Both the position numbers and the translations under genes were made by a program. DNA of 28,365 nt, taken from a virus. Shown piece after piece: positions 1 to 7,755 of the stretch. The number at the start of each line of letters is the position of its first letter. Position 1 is the stretch's first letter. The stretch spans positions 1 through 28,365 of the IMG/VR virus record IMGVR_UViG_3300045922_000715, one strand, 5' to 3'. The notes beneath the pieces are model-generated. The model had not been told where the DNA came from. It made no database searches and worked only from the letters and a program-made list of their open reading frames with translations.

Positions 1-389
1 TTTTTTATAATGGGCTCTGCTACAGCTTCACCAAGACCTTTCATTACGGTCATCTTAGCTCTGATTTTGTTTTTTTCGTAGTCGATTTCCATTTCGTTTG
101 ATGAGAGGTTAATATCTGGAGGAACGACCTTATCTCGAACGTGCTTGAATAGCGTTGTCGAGATCTCGCTCTCATCTGCGTTGGTGAGAACTGAGGCCCA
201 CCATTCCATTGGGTAATGGTATTTGAGATACATACAGGCATACGTGATCATTGCGTACGCAGAAGCGTGGGAGCAGTTATGGGCTATTGCTCCGTTTTCT
301 AAGATAAAATTATGATTTTTTGGCATCGATATATCATAAACGGATATTTTTTCTTTTTTTAGCACTTTCTTCACGAAAAGCTTCTTCAT
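1..389 (-). CDS. dnaE: DNA polymerase III alpha, C-terminal part, led by a split-intein C half (partial, runs off the window)
   Basis: This short gene begins with a 38-residue C-intein (276-389) and continues in frame into DnaE C-extein at 275 down to the window edge. The intein part has the usual end motifs: VYDISMP, then HNFI, and a final AHN followed by Cys (+1 nucleophile). The extein starts CSHASAYAMITY and goes on through HYPMEWWASVL, VPPDIN and MKGLGEAVAEPII, matching bacterial DnaE just after its conserved YGFNKSHSAAYA stretch. The ATG at 389 has an AGAGG Shine-Dalgarno about 9 nt upstream, and the frame is closed upstream by a stop at 420-422. The first 56 nt overlap the 3' end of the endonuclease gene in another frame. 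Inference: the product is joined to DnaE-N by trans-splicing. Only 91 extein residues are visible. Confidence 0.9.
   Translation of the reverse strand, partial: MKKLFVKKVLKKEKISVYDISMPKNHNFILENGAIAHNCSHASAYAMITYACMYLKYHYPMEWWASVLTNADESEISTTLFKHVRDKVVPPDINLSSNEMEIDYEKNKIRAKMTVMKGLGEAVAEPIIK
276..389 (-). mobile_element. C-terminal half of a split DnaE intein (IntC)
   Basis: The 38 residues run from the ATG at 389 to the terminal His-Asn (codon 278-276). The length and motif order are typical of naturally split IntC pieces (about 35-40 residues): a basic leader MKKLFVKKVLKK, a VYDI strand, HNF, then ENGAIAHN. The next residue is Cys, the expected nucleophile. It should associate with IntN at 1397-1690. 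Confidence 0.9.
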
Positions 390-1410
390 ATTTTTTGCCC
401 TCTTTCCCGTACAAATCTTTTAGCTGCTGTTCCCACAAATGGGTTTCATTGTCCCAAAAAACAAAAACTGGAATCCCCATAGAATTTGCTAACTCTTTTT
501 TTATTTTATCGTTTTCTACATTCTTTTTTACAATTTCTTCAATATTTTTAAAACATTTTTCTAGACTGTGCCAAATGTGACCATGCATTTCTATTAGTGT
601 ATTTATTTTGGGAGAGTAAATGTCATAACTTTTCCAAGTGTCCTGATAATCTATTTGTTTTTCCATTACGGCTAATGGGTCCAAATTTAAAACCATGTTG
701 TATAAAATCCTGTGGTGCAAAGATACAAAGCCATTTTTGTTTAATTTTTTCTTGTTTGCGTTTTTAATTTTAATTAAATTGGGAGATTTTTGTTGTCCTT
801 TTTTTATGTAAAATCCCCTATCTTTACTTTTTAAGTATACGATGTCTTTTATTGGCATATCTAAAAGATAAGATAAGATGTAATTTTTTTTATTGTATCC
901 TCTAAAACGTCCTAATTCCGGCATTTCAATATCTTTAATAATATTGAATTGATATTTTGGAAATTTTTTTTCTAGTAAATCACTTAATTCTCTAAATTTA
1001 GAATAGTTGTTTTGCATAGTAATAAAATTGCATTTTGCAAATTCTTTTATCTTTAGAGTGTCATATTTAGGCTGTTTTTTTGAAACAGGATTGTTAATGC
1101 CCGTTCTATCTTTTGAAAACCTTTTAAGTGTGCTAGGTCTGACAATCCCTAACGACCTTGGACGCTCAAATACTAATTCATCAATCGACAGTTCTTTTCT
1201 CAGAACTTTTACGCCCCAATTTTTTATTGCTAAAGCTTCTTCTCCTTCTGTCTTTTTCCATGCGCTATATGTACTTGATTTTTCTAAAATATCTAAACAA
1301 TATTTTATAAAGCTTTCTGAATGGTAAGTTTTTGAACACCTCAAATGCACTTTTGCTGTTCTAGCAGAAATATGTTTTCCGCACTCACATTTAAACTTAA
1401 GAAGCGCCAT
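334..1410 (-). CDS. Vsr-like PD-(D/E)XK putative homing endonuclease inside the split-intein locus
   Basis: The 358-residue protein has a C-terminal domain with the pattern DIYSP...LIEMHG.IWHS (Asp263, Glu274, His281), followed by an ENDKIKK helix and a PVFVFW strand. This matches the Vsr-type very-short-patch-repair fold, known in free-standing homing endonucleases associated with fractured genes and split inteins. The N terminus has a CEC...C arrangement (residues 8-25) that may bind zinc. The ATG lies inside the last codons of dnaE-N (14-nt overlap), and the 3' end overlaps the IntC start. The gene is visibly richer in A+T than its neighbours (long T and A runs around 740-1000), which fits recent transfer. 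Family assignment is by motif only; cleavage activity and target are inferred. Confidence 0.8.
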   Translation of the reverse strand: MALLKFKCECGKHISARTAKVHLRCSKTYHSESFIKYCLDILEKSSTYSAWKKTEGEEALAIKNWGVKVLRKELSIDELVFERPRSLGIVRPSTLKRFSKDRTGINNPVSKKQPKYDTLKIKEFAKCNFITMQNNYSKFRELSDLLEKKFPKYQFNIIKDIEMPELGRFRGYNKKNYILSYLLDMPIKDIVYLKSKDRGFYIKKGQQKSPNLIKIKNANKKKLNKNGFVSLHHRILYNMVLNLDPLAVMEKQIDYQDTWKSYDIYSPKINTLIEMHGHIWHSLEKCFKNIEEIVKKNVENDKIKKELANSMGIPVFVFWDNETHLWEQQLKDLYGKEGKKYEEAFREESAKKRKNIRL

Positions 1411-1690
1411 CGATCGGTAATCCTTTTTCTATAATTTCACTTAAAGTTAGCCATTCGCCATTAGATAAAAATCTATGGTCTGGCGTAGCCTTTATTATAC
1501 TACCGTCGCTAAGCTCTACTGTCCAGCATTCTTTTTCTCCCTGATATGCACCAAAATCAGGAGTTTCATATTCAACTTGTTCTGTAGTCTCATTAAAACT
1601 AGCCACAATGTATTCCGATGGGTTTTTTGCTATCTCATCTAGCCTTACTAAACCATTTTTTGTCTGAATCATTTGGTCGCCTGCCAAGCA
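1397..1690 (-). mobile_element. N-terminal half of a split DnaE intein (IntN)
   Basis: The 97 residues start at Cys870 of the DnaE-N product (codon 1690-1688), right after the extein sequence SRYSFN. Splicing block A reads CLAGDQMIQTKNGLV; block B reads SIIKATPDHRF with the TxxH signature. The protein stops at 1397 without any endonuclease domain or C-terminal splicing motif. The size is close to the roughly 100-residue IntN of cyanobacterial DnaE, so this is a canonical split position. Confidence 0.92.
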
Positions 1691-4297
1691 GTTAAAGGAA
1701 TATCTTGAACTCGTCTCCATTTGCGACCAGATCATTTCGGCCTTTTCCTGACCAACGGTCTGGATAGCGCCTTCCATAAACAAAGGCTTCATAGCAAGGG
1801 CCTTAGTTTTTTGTTTTTTTGAAAACACCCTACGTAGCTCTTCGGCATCGGTAGGTTTCATCTTACCGATCTCTTTAGCGACAAGTGTAGTTTGCTCCTG
1901 GAACACCTGAACCCCGTAGGTTTCGGGTAAAAGTGCTGCAAGCTCAGGAAGTTTTATTGTTCCTCGACCTTCGCGACGCTCAATATACTCTTCTGCCATA
2001 GTCAGGCCAGTATCTGGGTCTACGAAGTCAAGCGGCCCTGGACGAACCAGGGCTAGGATGGTGGCAAGATCGACGATCGATCGCGGCTTGATCTTCATCA
2101 CAAATGGAACCATGGACTGGGTATTAATCTGGAATAGGGTTTCAGTGTCACCCTTCCAGATCGATTTAAAAACCTCTTCTTCTTCAGGAAGGTCCCAGAT
2201 ATAAGTGTCCTTGCCATTGTGCATGAAGTGTCCAGTCTTAAGACTGGACTTGTTCTTTTTATTGATTCTGTTGATGCAGCCCTCAATATCCTTGAGCTGA
2301 TTTACAACAAGAAAGTCGTACTTAATCAACTTGCATTTCTCAACACCCTTAGCTTCATATTGAGTAATGTTGCCCATAAACACAGGAACAATCTCACTAA
2401 TAGGAACGTCGGAAATAACAAACGCTGAGGCGTGTTTGGAGTTTTGACGGCTAATACCCAGACACCTTTGTACAAGCTCCCATTCCTTAGGTCTTTCAGC
2501 AGCATACTTTTGAAGATCTGGATTGACCTCAATAAGACCTGGAATGTGGTTTCCATCAGAGTCTTCAAAACCAAAAACAAAATCTTTGTCTGAGACCCCC
2601 TGTGGAGGCGGAGGGAGGGCTTTTGAAAGCTTCTCAATTTCTGGGTCTACCGTTCCGCCGTTTAAATACCTATTGACGTCACGAATAGCACTTTTAAGCC
2701 TTAATTGGATGCGCGTAGAAATTTGCGCGGCCTTATCTCCCCATCGACCAAAAAGGTATCCAGAGCGTCCATCTGCACCAACCAAGGGTTCACGATCAAC
2801 AAGGTCCACATCTACGTCGGGCGTATCGCCATTAAGAATACGGTTTAAGGAAAGAAAACGCTCAAAGCTAAGCTTGTACTTGATTGGGTCGATATGGGTT
2901 ATGCCCATCAAGTACATAAAAAGAGAACCGCCTGCAGAACCGCGAGCTGGGCCTGTAAGTCTTCCAGAGCGGTCGTAGAAGTCAAGAACGTCGCGGATAG
3001 GTAGAAAGTAAGGAGTCAAGTCAACCTTGCCATTTTTAGCAAGCACTGAGATCTCGTATTTCAAACGCTCAAGATAGATAGGGTCGTTTGGAAGTCGTCC
3101 GGTGTTTTTTATGATCTCCATACAAAGCTGCAAAGGTGGCTTATTTCCTACGACTTCGGGCAACCGATAGTCAAATTTCATACTAAAACCGTCGAACCGT
3201 TTTGCCCACATGTCGTTTTCTTCCAAAATTTTCGATATGTCGGCGTCACTAAGTCCCAATTTTTTCATGTTTGCCACAGCCTCATCAGAGGTTTGCATAT
3301 GGCGCTTAGTATGTTCTTTGATATCGTCCTGCGATAGCCTAACATCCTGAACGGCTTTATCTTCAGCGGTACTATAAAAAGCATAATCAGAGTACAAAAC
3401 CCTGACACCATGGCGTTTTGCTAACGCGTATAGGAACTTATTAGCCTTTAACTGAATGTCGCCCTCAGGAAATCGCAAAAAACCACTATGGGCTTTTGCG
3501 TTTAAGATCTTTATACCAGGCTCTGGAAAGCTAATAGAGGCGTAGTTTCGCTGGTAAGATTTTAAAAGGTAGTGCTTGCTTGGATTGCTCACGATCTCTT
3601 TTGCCTGAGCAAACTTCGCAGCATTGGTTGCAACCCGTGAGTTTGCGAAAATGACATCTTTTTTACCATTTGCAAGCTCAAACTCAACCAAATTGACCCA
3701 TGTGTGGGTTACCTCGTTACCAACTAAGGTAACATAATAGTTTTCGGCGAACATATTTTTGAGCTTAAGTAGGACCTTCTCTCCCAGATTGGGGGTTCCG
3801 GTTACAAGATGCTTAGAAACCATGTCGTGGACATCGCTTGAGCACGCTATAACTCCGGCCTCGGCACATTCCTGAAGGTCGGCCCATCCCCAAACAGGGT
3901 AGGTTTCACCATAATAAACGATCGTGTCTGCACGTTCTTTGGATGAAAGCTTTGAAAGAACTTTAAACTGATTTTGATCTTGCGCATAAAGGGTTAATTT
4001 AAAATAAGAAGCTTTTTCAGCTCTTGTATTTTTTACAATATCACAATTTTTATCTTTAAAAAAAATCTCAAGTCCTGGAATAAATCCAAGCTTATGTGTT
4101 GGATTTCCTTTTTTATCAGGCTTGCCATCATACTTCTTACTATACTCGTAAGCTCTAAACAAGCTTGTCATATAAGCAGGATCTGTATAAGCAAAATGAC
4201 TACGCCCAAGCTTTGCAGCCTGATCGATCATGGACTCTACAGTAGAGCCAGAGATCGGAGATTCTGGATGAGTGTGCGGACTAACTAAAAACTTCAT
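1397..4297 (-). CDS. dnaE: DNA polymerase III alpha subunit, N-terminal part fused to split-intein N half
   Basis: This 966-residue protein is the N-terminal 869 residues of a C-family replicative polymerase plus 97 residues of intein. The PHP domain begins at once with SPHTHPESP (residues 6-14). The palm has ARGSAGGSLFMYLMGITHIDP (about 451-471), the metal-binding PDVDVD (493-498; Asp496 and Asp498 match the E. coli pair) and KYDF with the third aspartate. The finger region includes TLFQI, LVRPGP and YGVQVFQEQ. Extein sequence halts at SRYSFN, in the middle of the conserved block that continues in the separate gene at 1-389. The ATG overlaps the dnaQ stop (TAATG) after a GGAG site, so exonuclease and polymerase are translationally coupled. 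It cannot be complete without its partner, which supplies the rest of the fingers and the DNA-binding region. Confidence 0.95.
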   Translation of the reverse strand: MKFLVSPHTHPESPISGSTVESMIDQAAKLGRSHFAYTDPAYMTSLFRAYEYSKKYDGKPDKKGNPTHKLGFIPGLEIFFKDKNCDIVKNTRAEKASYFKLTLYAQDQNQFKVLSKLSSKERADTIVYYGETYPVWGWADLQECAEAGVIACSSDVHDMVSKHLVTGTPNLGEKVLLKLKNMFAENYYVTLVGNEVTHTWVNLVEFELANGKKDVIFANSRVATNAAKFAQAKEIVSNPSKHYLLKSYQRNYASISFPEPGIKILNAKAHSGFLRFPEGDIQLKANKFLYALAKRHGVRVLYSDYAFYSTAEDKAVQDVRLSQDDIKEHTKRHMQTSDEAVANMKKLGLSDADISKILEENDMWAKRFDGFSMKFDYRLPEVVGNKPPLQLCMEIIKNTGRLPNDPIYLERLKYEISVLAKNGKVDLTPYFLPIRDVLDFYDRSGRLTGPARGSAGGSLFMYLMGITHIDPIKYKLSFERFLSLNRILNGDTPDVDVDLVDREPLVGADGRSGYLFGRWGDKAAQISTRIQLRLKSAIRDVNRYLNGGTVDPEIEKLSKALPPPPQGVSDKDFVFGFEDSDGNHIPGLIEVNPDLQKYAAERPKEWELVQRCLGISRQNSKHASAFVISDVPISEIVPVFMGNITQYEAKGVEKCKLIKYDFLVVNQLKDIEGCINRINKKNKSSLKTGHFMHNGKDTYIWDLPEEEEVFKSIWKGDTETLFQINTQSMVPFVMKIKPRSIVDLATILALVRPGPLDFVDPDTGLTMAEEYIERREGRGTIKLPELAALLPETYGVQVFQEQTTLVAKEIGKMKPTDAEELRRVFSKKQKTKALAMKPLFMEGAIQTVGQEKAEMIWSQMETSSRYSFNCLAGDQMIQTKNGLVRLDEIAKNPSEYIVASFNETTEQVEYETPDFGAYQGEKECWTVELSDGSIIKATPDHRFLSNGEWLTLSEIIEKGLPIDGAS

Positions 4298-4926
4298 TAC
4301 TTCTCCAGCATAGAAAGAACGTCAACCGAAAGTCCTCCAGAACCTTCTGTGTTTCCTTTCAACATCTGGATCATCTTAGCATAAACATCAATCATCATCA
4401 AGACATCATCTTTGGCTGTGTGTGCCTTTCTTTCCTGAATGTCAAAGTGCTTAACAAGACTTCCTAGGTTTCCTAAAGTTTCAGGAAGAATTCCGATGTC
4501 TTTAAGCACGTTTGTCATCACCGATGTGCAGACAATACCATAATGTACGCTTGATTCCCATTCTGCTTGCGTTAAAAGCTGTCGTGTAAAACCTACATCA
4601 AATGCCACGTTGTGGCCCAGTGGTCGCGGTTTAGCTTTTGACTTACCTCGAAACTCTTTGAGAAACGAATTTAGTTTGGCTCCGGCTTCAGCTCGTGAGA
4701 TTGTTTTGGGGTCCGCATTGTGTTTTTCAAGGTCGATACCATTGACCTTCATAGCGCCCTCTTCGATAAAATCGAAAGGCGATTCAGGTCTAATCTGAAG
4801 CTCAAGTTCTCCTAAAATGTTTAGGTTATTATCAAGAGCAGCGAAGTAACCAGTTAGTGCTGGGCTTTTGGTTGGATCGATGCCACCTGTTTCAAAATCA
4901 AAAGCAATATATTTTGTGTCATTCAT
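4297..4926 (-). CDS. dnaQ: DnaQ-like DEDDh 3'-5' exonuclease (proofreading subunit)
   Basis: The 209-residue protein carries the three exonuclease motifs of the DEDDh family: FDFETGG near the N terminus (ExoI), GHNVAFDVGF in the middle (ExoII), and HTAKDDV near the C terminus (ExoIII, with the His that defines the h subtype). It should remove mispaired 3' ends. It lies directly upstream of dnaE and shares a TAATG junction with it, pointing to a role as proofreading partner of the phage polymerase. The ATG at 4926 was chosen because it overlaps the end of the preceding gene as ATGAATGA; an in-frame GTG nine bases upstream is possible. Confidence 0.9.
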   Translation of the reverse strand: MNDTKYIAFDFETGGIDPTKSPALTGYFAALDNNLNILGELELQIRPESPFDFIEEGAMKVNGIDLEKHNADPKTISRAEAGAKLNSFLKEFRGKSKAKPRPLGHNVAFDVGFTRQLLTQAEWESSVHYGIVCTSVMTNVLKDIGILPETLGNLGSLVKHFDIQERKAHTAKDDVLMMIDVYAKMIQMLKGNTEGSGGLSVDVLSMLEK

Positions 4927-5146
4927 CGTTGGCACCCATAAGTTTTTTCAAATTATTTACTGCTTCTTCATATATATCATCAACTTCTTGCTCTTCCATC
5001 AGAAGAACTTTGGCCGCATGGGAAGACTCTACTCCCTCGTCATGGCGGTGCATAAACTTATCCAGAGAGTTGTCGTATTTAGGGCTGTATATGAAGTCTG
5101 GATCTGTTAAGATCTTTTCCTTCAATTTTTCCTTGTTGTTGCTCAT
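4919..5146 (-). CDS. small acidic hypothetical protein
   Basis: 75 residues, charged, mostly predicted helical by eye, with an acidic middle (LLMEEQEVDDIYEEA). No family was recognised. It is a real gene by context: a strong AAAGGAAAG site precedes its ATG, its start overlaps the previous stop as TAATG, and its end overlaps the dnaQ start. Lying between a coiled-coil protein and the proofreading exonuclease, it could be a replication accessory protein, but nothing in the sequence proves it. Confidence 0.7.
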   Translation of the reverse strand: MSNNKEKLKEKILTDPDFIYSPKYDNSLDKFMHRHDEGVESSHAAKVLLMEEQEVDDIYEEAVNNLKKLMGANDE

Positions 5147-5535
5147 TACTCTTTCCTTTTAAACGGCAGCACTTTTGGCTCAGACGCCTTCTTAAGAGCA
5201 TCAAGCAACTTGATCTGTTCGGTTAGGTTTTTAGTGAGCTTTTCTATAGAAGGACCTATCGCAAAGATCTGCTTTTCAAGATCTTCAAGCTTTTTCATCG
5301 CAGAGCGGTGTGATTTAAGAACTTTTTTATATTCGCTTACAATAGATATAGTGTTTTTCTTTTTTAAGTATTTCATATTTTGTTCTGCCATTTTCATAAA
5401 ATGAATTAGGTCAGACTTGTTAAGTTCGAGCTTCGCTTTAAACTTTGAAGTTTCTTCTAGGTTTTTACGAAGTTTTTCGATGCTTTTCTCGATGTCGGCA
5501 ATATTGTTTTCCACAAAACACCCTACAGTCTCCAT
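5146..5535 (-). CDS. coiled-coil hypothetical protein
   Basis: 129 residues, Lys- and Glu-rich. Heptad-like spacing of hydrophobic residues runs through most of the length (for example IEKSIEKLRKNLEE and MKKLEDLEKQIF), so a long coiled coil is likely. No catalytic motif was seen. The ATG at 5535 overlaps the end of the upstream phosphoesterase gene by 13 nt behind a GAAGGT site, and the stop overlaps the next ATG, so it is part of the same transcription unit. Function unknown. Confidence 0.7.
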   Translation of the reverse strand: METVGCFVENNIADIEKSIEKLRKNLEETSKFKAKLELNKSDLIHFMKMAEQNMKYLKKKNTISIVSEYKKVLKSHRSAMKKLEDLEKQIFAIGPSIEKLTKNLTEQIKLLDALKKASEPKVLPFKRKE

Positions 5536-7112
5536 TTACCTTCGATCACGTTGATAAGCTGCCTAGTGCCATCAGAATAGACGATAGCTTGAGAGTTGTC
5601 CCAAGAGCTTGCGCCCCTGTTGTACGAGAGTTTTCTGTACGTTGACGTTCCGACAGACCAAGCCTCATGCCACATCTCGCCGTAGTGGCAGTGACCGTAG
5701 ATAACCTTGCCGTATGCTTTGTACATACCTTTTGAGCCAGGATTCCTTTTGCCGTTAGCTCCAAGGTCTCCATGGGCCCCAAGCTCGATACCGGCAACAC
5801 GGAAGTCCTGGTCACGCTCAAGCCATATAATATCTGGGCCGAATTCTACACCCATCATCTCAAGACCTGCCTTAAACGGGTCCTTACCTTCCATGGCAAG
5901 TACTTGTAACTTTGTGGATATTACACGATTTTGATCGTCAAAGTTGCCTTCTGCAAGGTAGCGATCTAGAAACTCATCGTGGTTTGATTTTGCAAAAACA
6001 AGCTTTTTTGCGGTTTTGAGCTTTTGTTTTGCTTTAATGACCTTGGCGTTCTCTTTAAGTTCCTGCTCAAGATTTATTTTGTTTTCGCCTGCAAGACGCG
6101 CACGTAGGACCTTGTTTCGCATCTCATGATGATTGATCGACACGCCACTAAAAAAATCGTGAAAAATTCTAAAGTTTGGCTTTCCAAGCAAGCACATTTC
6201 GTCGACCGCTTTATCAACTAAAGGGTCTGTTTCGGTTACATGGTAATCGCCCTGAACAATTGCTTCGCAGCCTACGAAGGATTTTTTCCCGTTTGGTGTA
6301 TACTTGTAGAATAGGTCGTTAAAAGAACCGTCCTTACACATTTGAACAGGCCTGAAATGGTAAAACTTATCGTCTACGATTTCGACAATTACAGCTCCCA
6401 TCTTATGGTGGGCCTCAGCAAGTCTATCGCGACGTTTTGGAATTTTATCCGAGGGAATGTATTTCGGTCGAGTGATTGCTCCTGTTGATTGTATGATACG
6501 GGCAAGCTTTGTATTCGAGTTTGCCACAGGGATACGTCTTTGCTTAGGGCTTCCGATGATAACAGTACCGTCGGTTTGGCCTAAAGCATCGAGACCAGCA
6601 ACAGGGTCTACTTGCTTGGGGTCGATCTTGATCGGATCGATGTAGATGTTCGAATTGAGCTTTAATGGTCTAAAGACGATATTGACATTTGGATCGCTTA
6701 CAAGATCGGGGTCTATCTCGTAAAGAGCGTAGTTTGCTGGTATCAACAGGAGCATCGCCTTATTTAAGGAGCAGTAGCCCTTTAAAGCGTCTAGGAAGTT
6801 TTCGTGCACCGGAGCACCGGCCACAGCAGTAGTTACTACAAACCTCTTATACTTCTTGACCTGCTCTTTGAGGTCGGAGAAGACCTCGGCAGAGAAGGCT
6901 TCCGGCGAGATGATGTTTTCAAAGCTTTTAGGACTCAAACTCTGAGCATGTTGTTTCAGAGAATCCATGTTACCAAAATGATCTCTGATCATATCTCTGG
7001 AAATTCCTGCCTCTTTTAGAAGGTCAGAGCGTGAAGGATATGCTTTGAGCTTTTTGGCAAGCTTAGCATATGTCAGCGCTATCTGGTCCTTTCGACTCGC
7101 CGTCTTGGACAT
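5523..7112 (-). CDS. calcineurin-like metallophosphoesterase with N-terminal HTH-like segment
   Basis: 529 residues. Residues about 24-55 (YPSRSDLLKEAGISRDMI.HFG) look like a helix-turn-helix DNA-binding unit. The C-terminal half has metallophosphoesterase landmarks in order: QGDYHV (287-292), SNHDEF (376-381, the GNHD-type motif), AHGD (446-449) and GHCHYG (473-478). Such enzymes bind two metals and hydrolyse phosphodiesters, often acting as DNA nucleases. The size and arrangement recall phage T5 A1-type pre-early proteins, but this is a low-confidence comparison from memory. It sits between two helical proteins upstream of the polymerase genes. The ATG follows AGGTG and lies 2 nt after the previous stop. 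A role in DNA degradation or repair is inferred, not shown. Confidence 0.75.
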   Translation of the reverse strand: MSKTASRKDQIALTYAKLAKKLKAYPSRSDLLKEAGISRDMIRDHFGNMDSLKQHAQSLSPKSFENIISPEAFSAEVFSDLKEQVKKYKRFVVTTAVAGAPVHENFLDALKGYCSLNKAMLLLIPANYALYEIDPDLVSDPNVNIVFRPLKLNSNIYIDPIKIDPKQVDPVAGLDALGQTDGTVIIGSPKQRRIPVANSNTKLARIIQSTGAITRPKYIPSDKIPKRRDRLAEAHHKMGAVIVEIVDDKFYHFRPVQMCKDGSFNDLFYKYTPNGKKSFVGCEAIVQGDYHVTETDPLVDKAVDEMCLLGKPNFRIFHDFFSGVSINHHEMRNKVLRARLAGENKINLEQELKENAKVIKAKQKLKTAKKLVFAKSNHDEFLDRYLAEGNFDDQNRVISTKLQVLAMEGKDPFKAGLEMMGVEFGPDIIWLERDQDFRVAGIELGAHGDLGANGKRNPGSKGMYKAYGKVIYGHCHYGEMWHEAWSVGTSTYRKLSYNRGASSWDNSQAIVYSDGTRQLINVIEGKWRL

Positions 7113-7113
7113 G

Positions 7114-7707
7114 CTACACCTGTGCTTGTTCTTGTGCTTGTTCTGCTGTTACTTCCTGTGTGGCTGTTTCTTCTGGGGACTGGTTGGCCACCATCTCAAC
7201 GTCTTTGATTACAACGTTGTAAACCTCTTCAATTTCGATTACGGCTGGATTGTTTTCCACAAACTTAACCGAATCTCCGGCTTTTTTACCCAAAAGCTTT
7301 TCAAGAGATTCTTGATTTAAAATGCTAACCGCGAACTGTAGGCGCGGATTGATGACAGCTCCTGTTTCAGAGTTCATTTCACGAACTACAAGGAAAGACT
7401 TTTTTGAGACTTCTTCGGCTTTTTCTAGAGAGCCAGATTTAACCAGGTCTTCTACTTTCTTTTTCATGTCTTCAATACGTTTTTGTTCGATCACCTGATC
7501 GATGGCCGAATCATTAACCGGTTGGTTTAACGACATCAGTGTAACCATCGCGTTGACTTTCTCATTAAGAAGAGTCAAAGCATCTCGCACCATCGAAAGC
7601 TGCTGAGCTTGGTTGTATAATGTCTGGTCGAGAGCGCCTACAGACTGTTCTAGTCCGAGAAGCCTTTGAGCCGCTGTCATTTGTTTGTTATCGTTTCCTT
7701 TAGACAT
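7114..7707 (-). CDS. helical hypothetical protein with GreA-like C-terminal stretch
   Basis: 197 residues. The first two thirds are helical with coiled-coil character (LDQTLYNQAQQLSMVRDAL and IEDMKKKVEDLVKSG). The stretch LEKLLGKKAGDSVKF followed by a beta-like IEIEEVYNVV resembles the end of GreA/GreB or FKBP-like domains (pattern LlGkkvGD). The tail is Gln/Glu/Ala-rich and probably disordered. The ATG has a GGGAGAA site. It has its own short upstream gap with a promoter-like motif. Function unknown; a transcription-factor-like or structural role is possible but not established. Confidence 0.65.
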   Translation of the reverse strand: MSKGNDNKQMTAAQRLLGLEQSVGALDQTLYNQAQQLSMVRDALTLLNEKVNAMVTLMSLNQPVNDSAIDQVIEQKRIEDMKKKVEDLVKSGSLEKAEEVSKKSFLVVREMNSETGAVINPRLQFAVSILNQESLEKLLGKKAGDSVKFVENNPAVIEIEEVYNVVIKDVEMVANQSPEETATQEVTAEQAQEQAQV

Positions 7708-7735
7708 TGTATTCTCCCTGTTTGGTTTGTAGTAA

Positions 7736-7755
7736 AACTATCTTATCACATTCTT
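7736..7755 (-). promoter_or_regulatory. candidate promoter with ATGTGATA motif
   Basis: On the minus strand this reads AAGAATGTGATAAGATAGTT. The core ATGTGATA (7744-7751) lies 37-44 nt before the ATG at 7707 and resembles an extended -10 element (TG then GATAAGAT). The same core recurs at 8651-8658 and 12634-12641. No convincing -35 box was seen. It also contains the stop codon of the upstream gene. Confidence 0.4.

Noticed and set aside
334-1690. dnaE as a decayed pseudogene or simple frameshift
   Set aside because: Both intein halves have intact splicing residues, IntC has its own ATG and Shine-Dalgarno, and the extein halves join without loss; decay would not leave this exact structure.
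2523-2978. 151-residue plus-strand open frame inside dnaE-N
   Set aside because: It lies fully antisense to the conserved polymerase palm coding sequence, has no convincing start site and resembles nothing known.
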